Source of the DNA: an uncultured Paraburkholderia sp.
GTDB taxonomy: Bacteria; Pseudomonadota; Gammaproteobacteria; Burkholderiales; Burkholderiaceae
Reading direction: 5' to 3'
Assembly (NCBI GenBank): GCA_937917025.1
Contig: CALFSF010000294.1
Span: 1 to 7,094, forward strand
Length of the DNA stretch: 7,094 nt
Positions 6,946-7,094 of this stretch are shown in pieces (position 1 is the first letter of the stretch; each line of letters begins with the position of its first letter). Below the pieces are notes generated by a model. That model did not search any database and was not told where the DNA came from. It was given only the letters and a program-made list of their open reading frames with translations. The position numbers and the translations under genes are program-made.

Positions 6946-6981
6946 CGGCGCAGCGCGATTGAGTCGATCCGCGCTGCGTCG
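6946..6981 (+). repeat. Strong hairpin after the dehydratase gene; possible attenuator or weak terminator
   Basis: Arms 6946-6957 and 6970-6981 pair over 12 base pairs, including one G-U pair (G6948-T6979), around a 12-nt loop. It lies 9 bases after the dehydratase stop. A run of five T (6996-7000) comes only 14 bases after the stem, so it lacks the adjacent U-tract of a classical intrinsic terminator. It may protect mRNA ends or partly end transcription ahead of the kinase gene. Confidence 0.55.
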
Positions 6982-7015
6982 TAAAGATCGGTAAATTTTT
7001 AATCTGCAAATTAAT

Positions 7016-7020
7016 AAGGA
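7016..7020 (+). promoter_or_regulatory. RBS of the DgoK-like kinase gene
   Basis: AAGGA 9 bases before ATG 7030, in an AT-rich stretch (6982-7029) unlike the rest of the window. The site lies in the loop between the short inverted repeat TGCAA (7005-7009) and TTGCA (7021-7025). It supports 7030 as the start. Confidence 0.65.
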
Positions 7021-7029
7021 TTGCATAGT

Positions 7030-7094
7030 ATGAAGCCATCGTTCATTAGTCTCGATTGGGGGACGTCGAGTCTGCGCGCCGTACTCGTATCGGA
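7030..7094 (+). CDS. dgoK: 2-keto-3-deoxy-galactonokinase-like kinase (3'-truncated)
   Basis: Only the first 21 codons are present before the right edge. They encode MKPSFISLDWGTSSLRAVLV, which matches the N-terminal phosphate-binding strand of DgoK-type kinases (pattern IaiDWGTSnlRawl). The Trp in DWG and the LRA after it separate it from FGGY kinases, which usually read DxGTSS-K. The expected reaction is ATP-dependent 6-phosphorylation of 2-keto-3-deoxygalactonate or a related acid made by the enolase-superfamily dehydratase just upstream. A KDPGal aldolase (dgoA) would be a natural next gene but lies outside the window. The 93-bp leader with a hairpin suggests it may be controlled partly separately from the genes before it. 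The call rests on a short but distinctive segment. Confidence 0.72.
   Translation, partial: MKPSFISLDWGTSSLRAVLVS

Noticed and set aside
6959..6987. Possible sigma-70 promoter (TTGAGT, 17 bp, TAAAGA) before the kinase gene
   Set aside because: The -10 matches only three of six consensus bases and the elements fall within the hairpin; not strong enough to list.
5587..7026. 479-codon minus-strand open frame opposite the dehydratase
   Set aside because: Antisense shadow caused by strong third-position GC bias; no family motifs were seen.

Overview
The window is a tightly packed, single-strand (+) block of sugar-uptake and sugar-acid catabolism genes. High GC with GC-rich third positions, E. 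coli-like RBS sequences, and the protein types together suggest a betaproteobacterium of the Burkholderia/Paraburkholderia/Caballeronia group. This is an inference from composition and gene style; no rRNA or other marker gene is present.

Layout: (1) the 3' part of a family 1 ABC solute-binding protein gene, cut by the left edge (1-1007). (2) A 118-bp gap with a strong GC hairpin just after its stop and a perfect AAACCGGTTT palindrome close to the next start. (3) Two MalF/MalG-type permease genes (1126-2055, 2058-2897). (4) A short-chain dehydrogenase (2894-3712). (5) A DapA-superfamily lyase (3709-4668). (6) A MalK/UgpC-type ATPase (4655-5731). (7) A mandelate racemase/enolase-superfamily sugar-acid dehydratase (5752-6936). 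(8) A 93-bp leader with a second strong hairpin and an AT-rich stretch. (9) The first 21 codons of a DgoK-like 2-keto-3-deoxy sugar-acid kinase, cut by the right edge (7030-7094). Genes 3 to 6 overlap or nearly touch (ATGA overlaps, a 14-bp overlap, a 2-bp gap), so they are almost certainly one transcript. No intergenic stretch exceeds 120 bp.

How the parts fit: binding protein, two permeases and ATPase make one complete CUT1-type ABC importer for a sugar or sugar derivative. The enzymes match a De Ley-Doudoroff-like route: oxidation of the sugar by the SDR to a lactone/aldonate, dehydration by the enolase-superfamily protein to a 2-keto-3-deoxy acid, then either phosphorylation by the DgoK-like kinase or direct cleavage/dehydration by the DapA-family enzyme. 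The substrate cannot be read from the sequence. Galactose/galactonate is the default guess because of DgoK, but the SDR, lyase and dehydratase each carry active-site differences from the textbook enzymes, so a less common sugar is possible. No CRISPR, mobile element, tRNA or rRNA was seen. The window is mostly a conventional catabolic operon; the points worth a second look are the non-standard active sites and the two intergenic regions.
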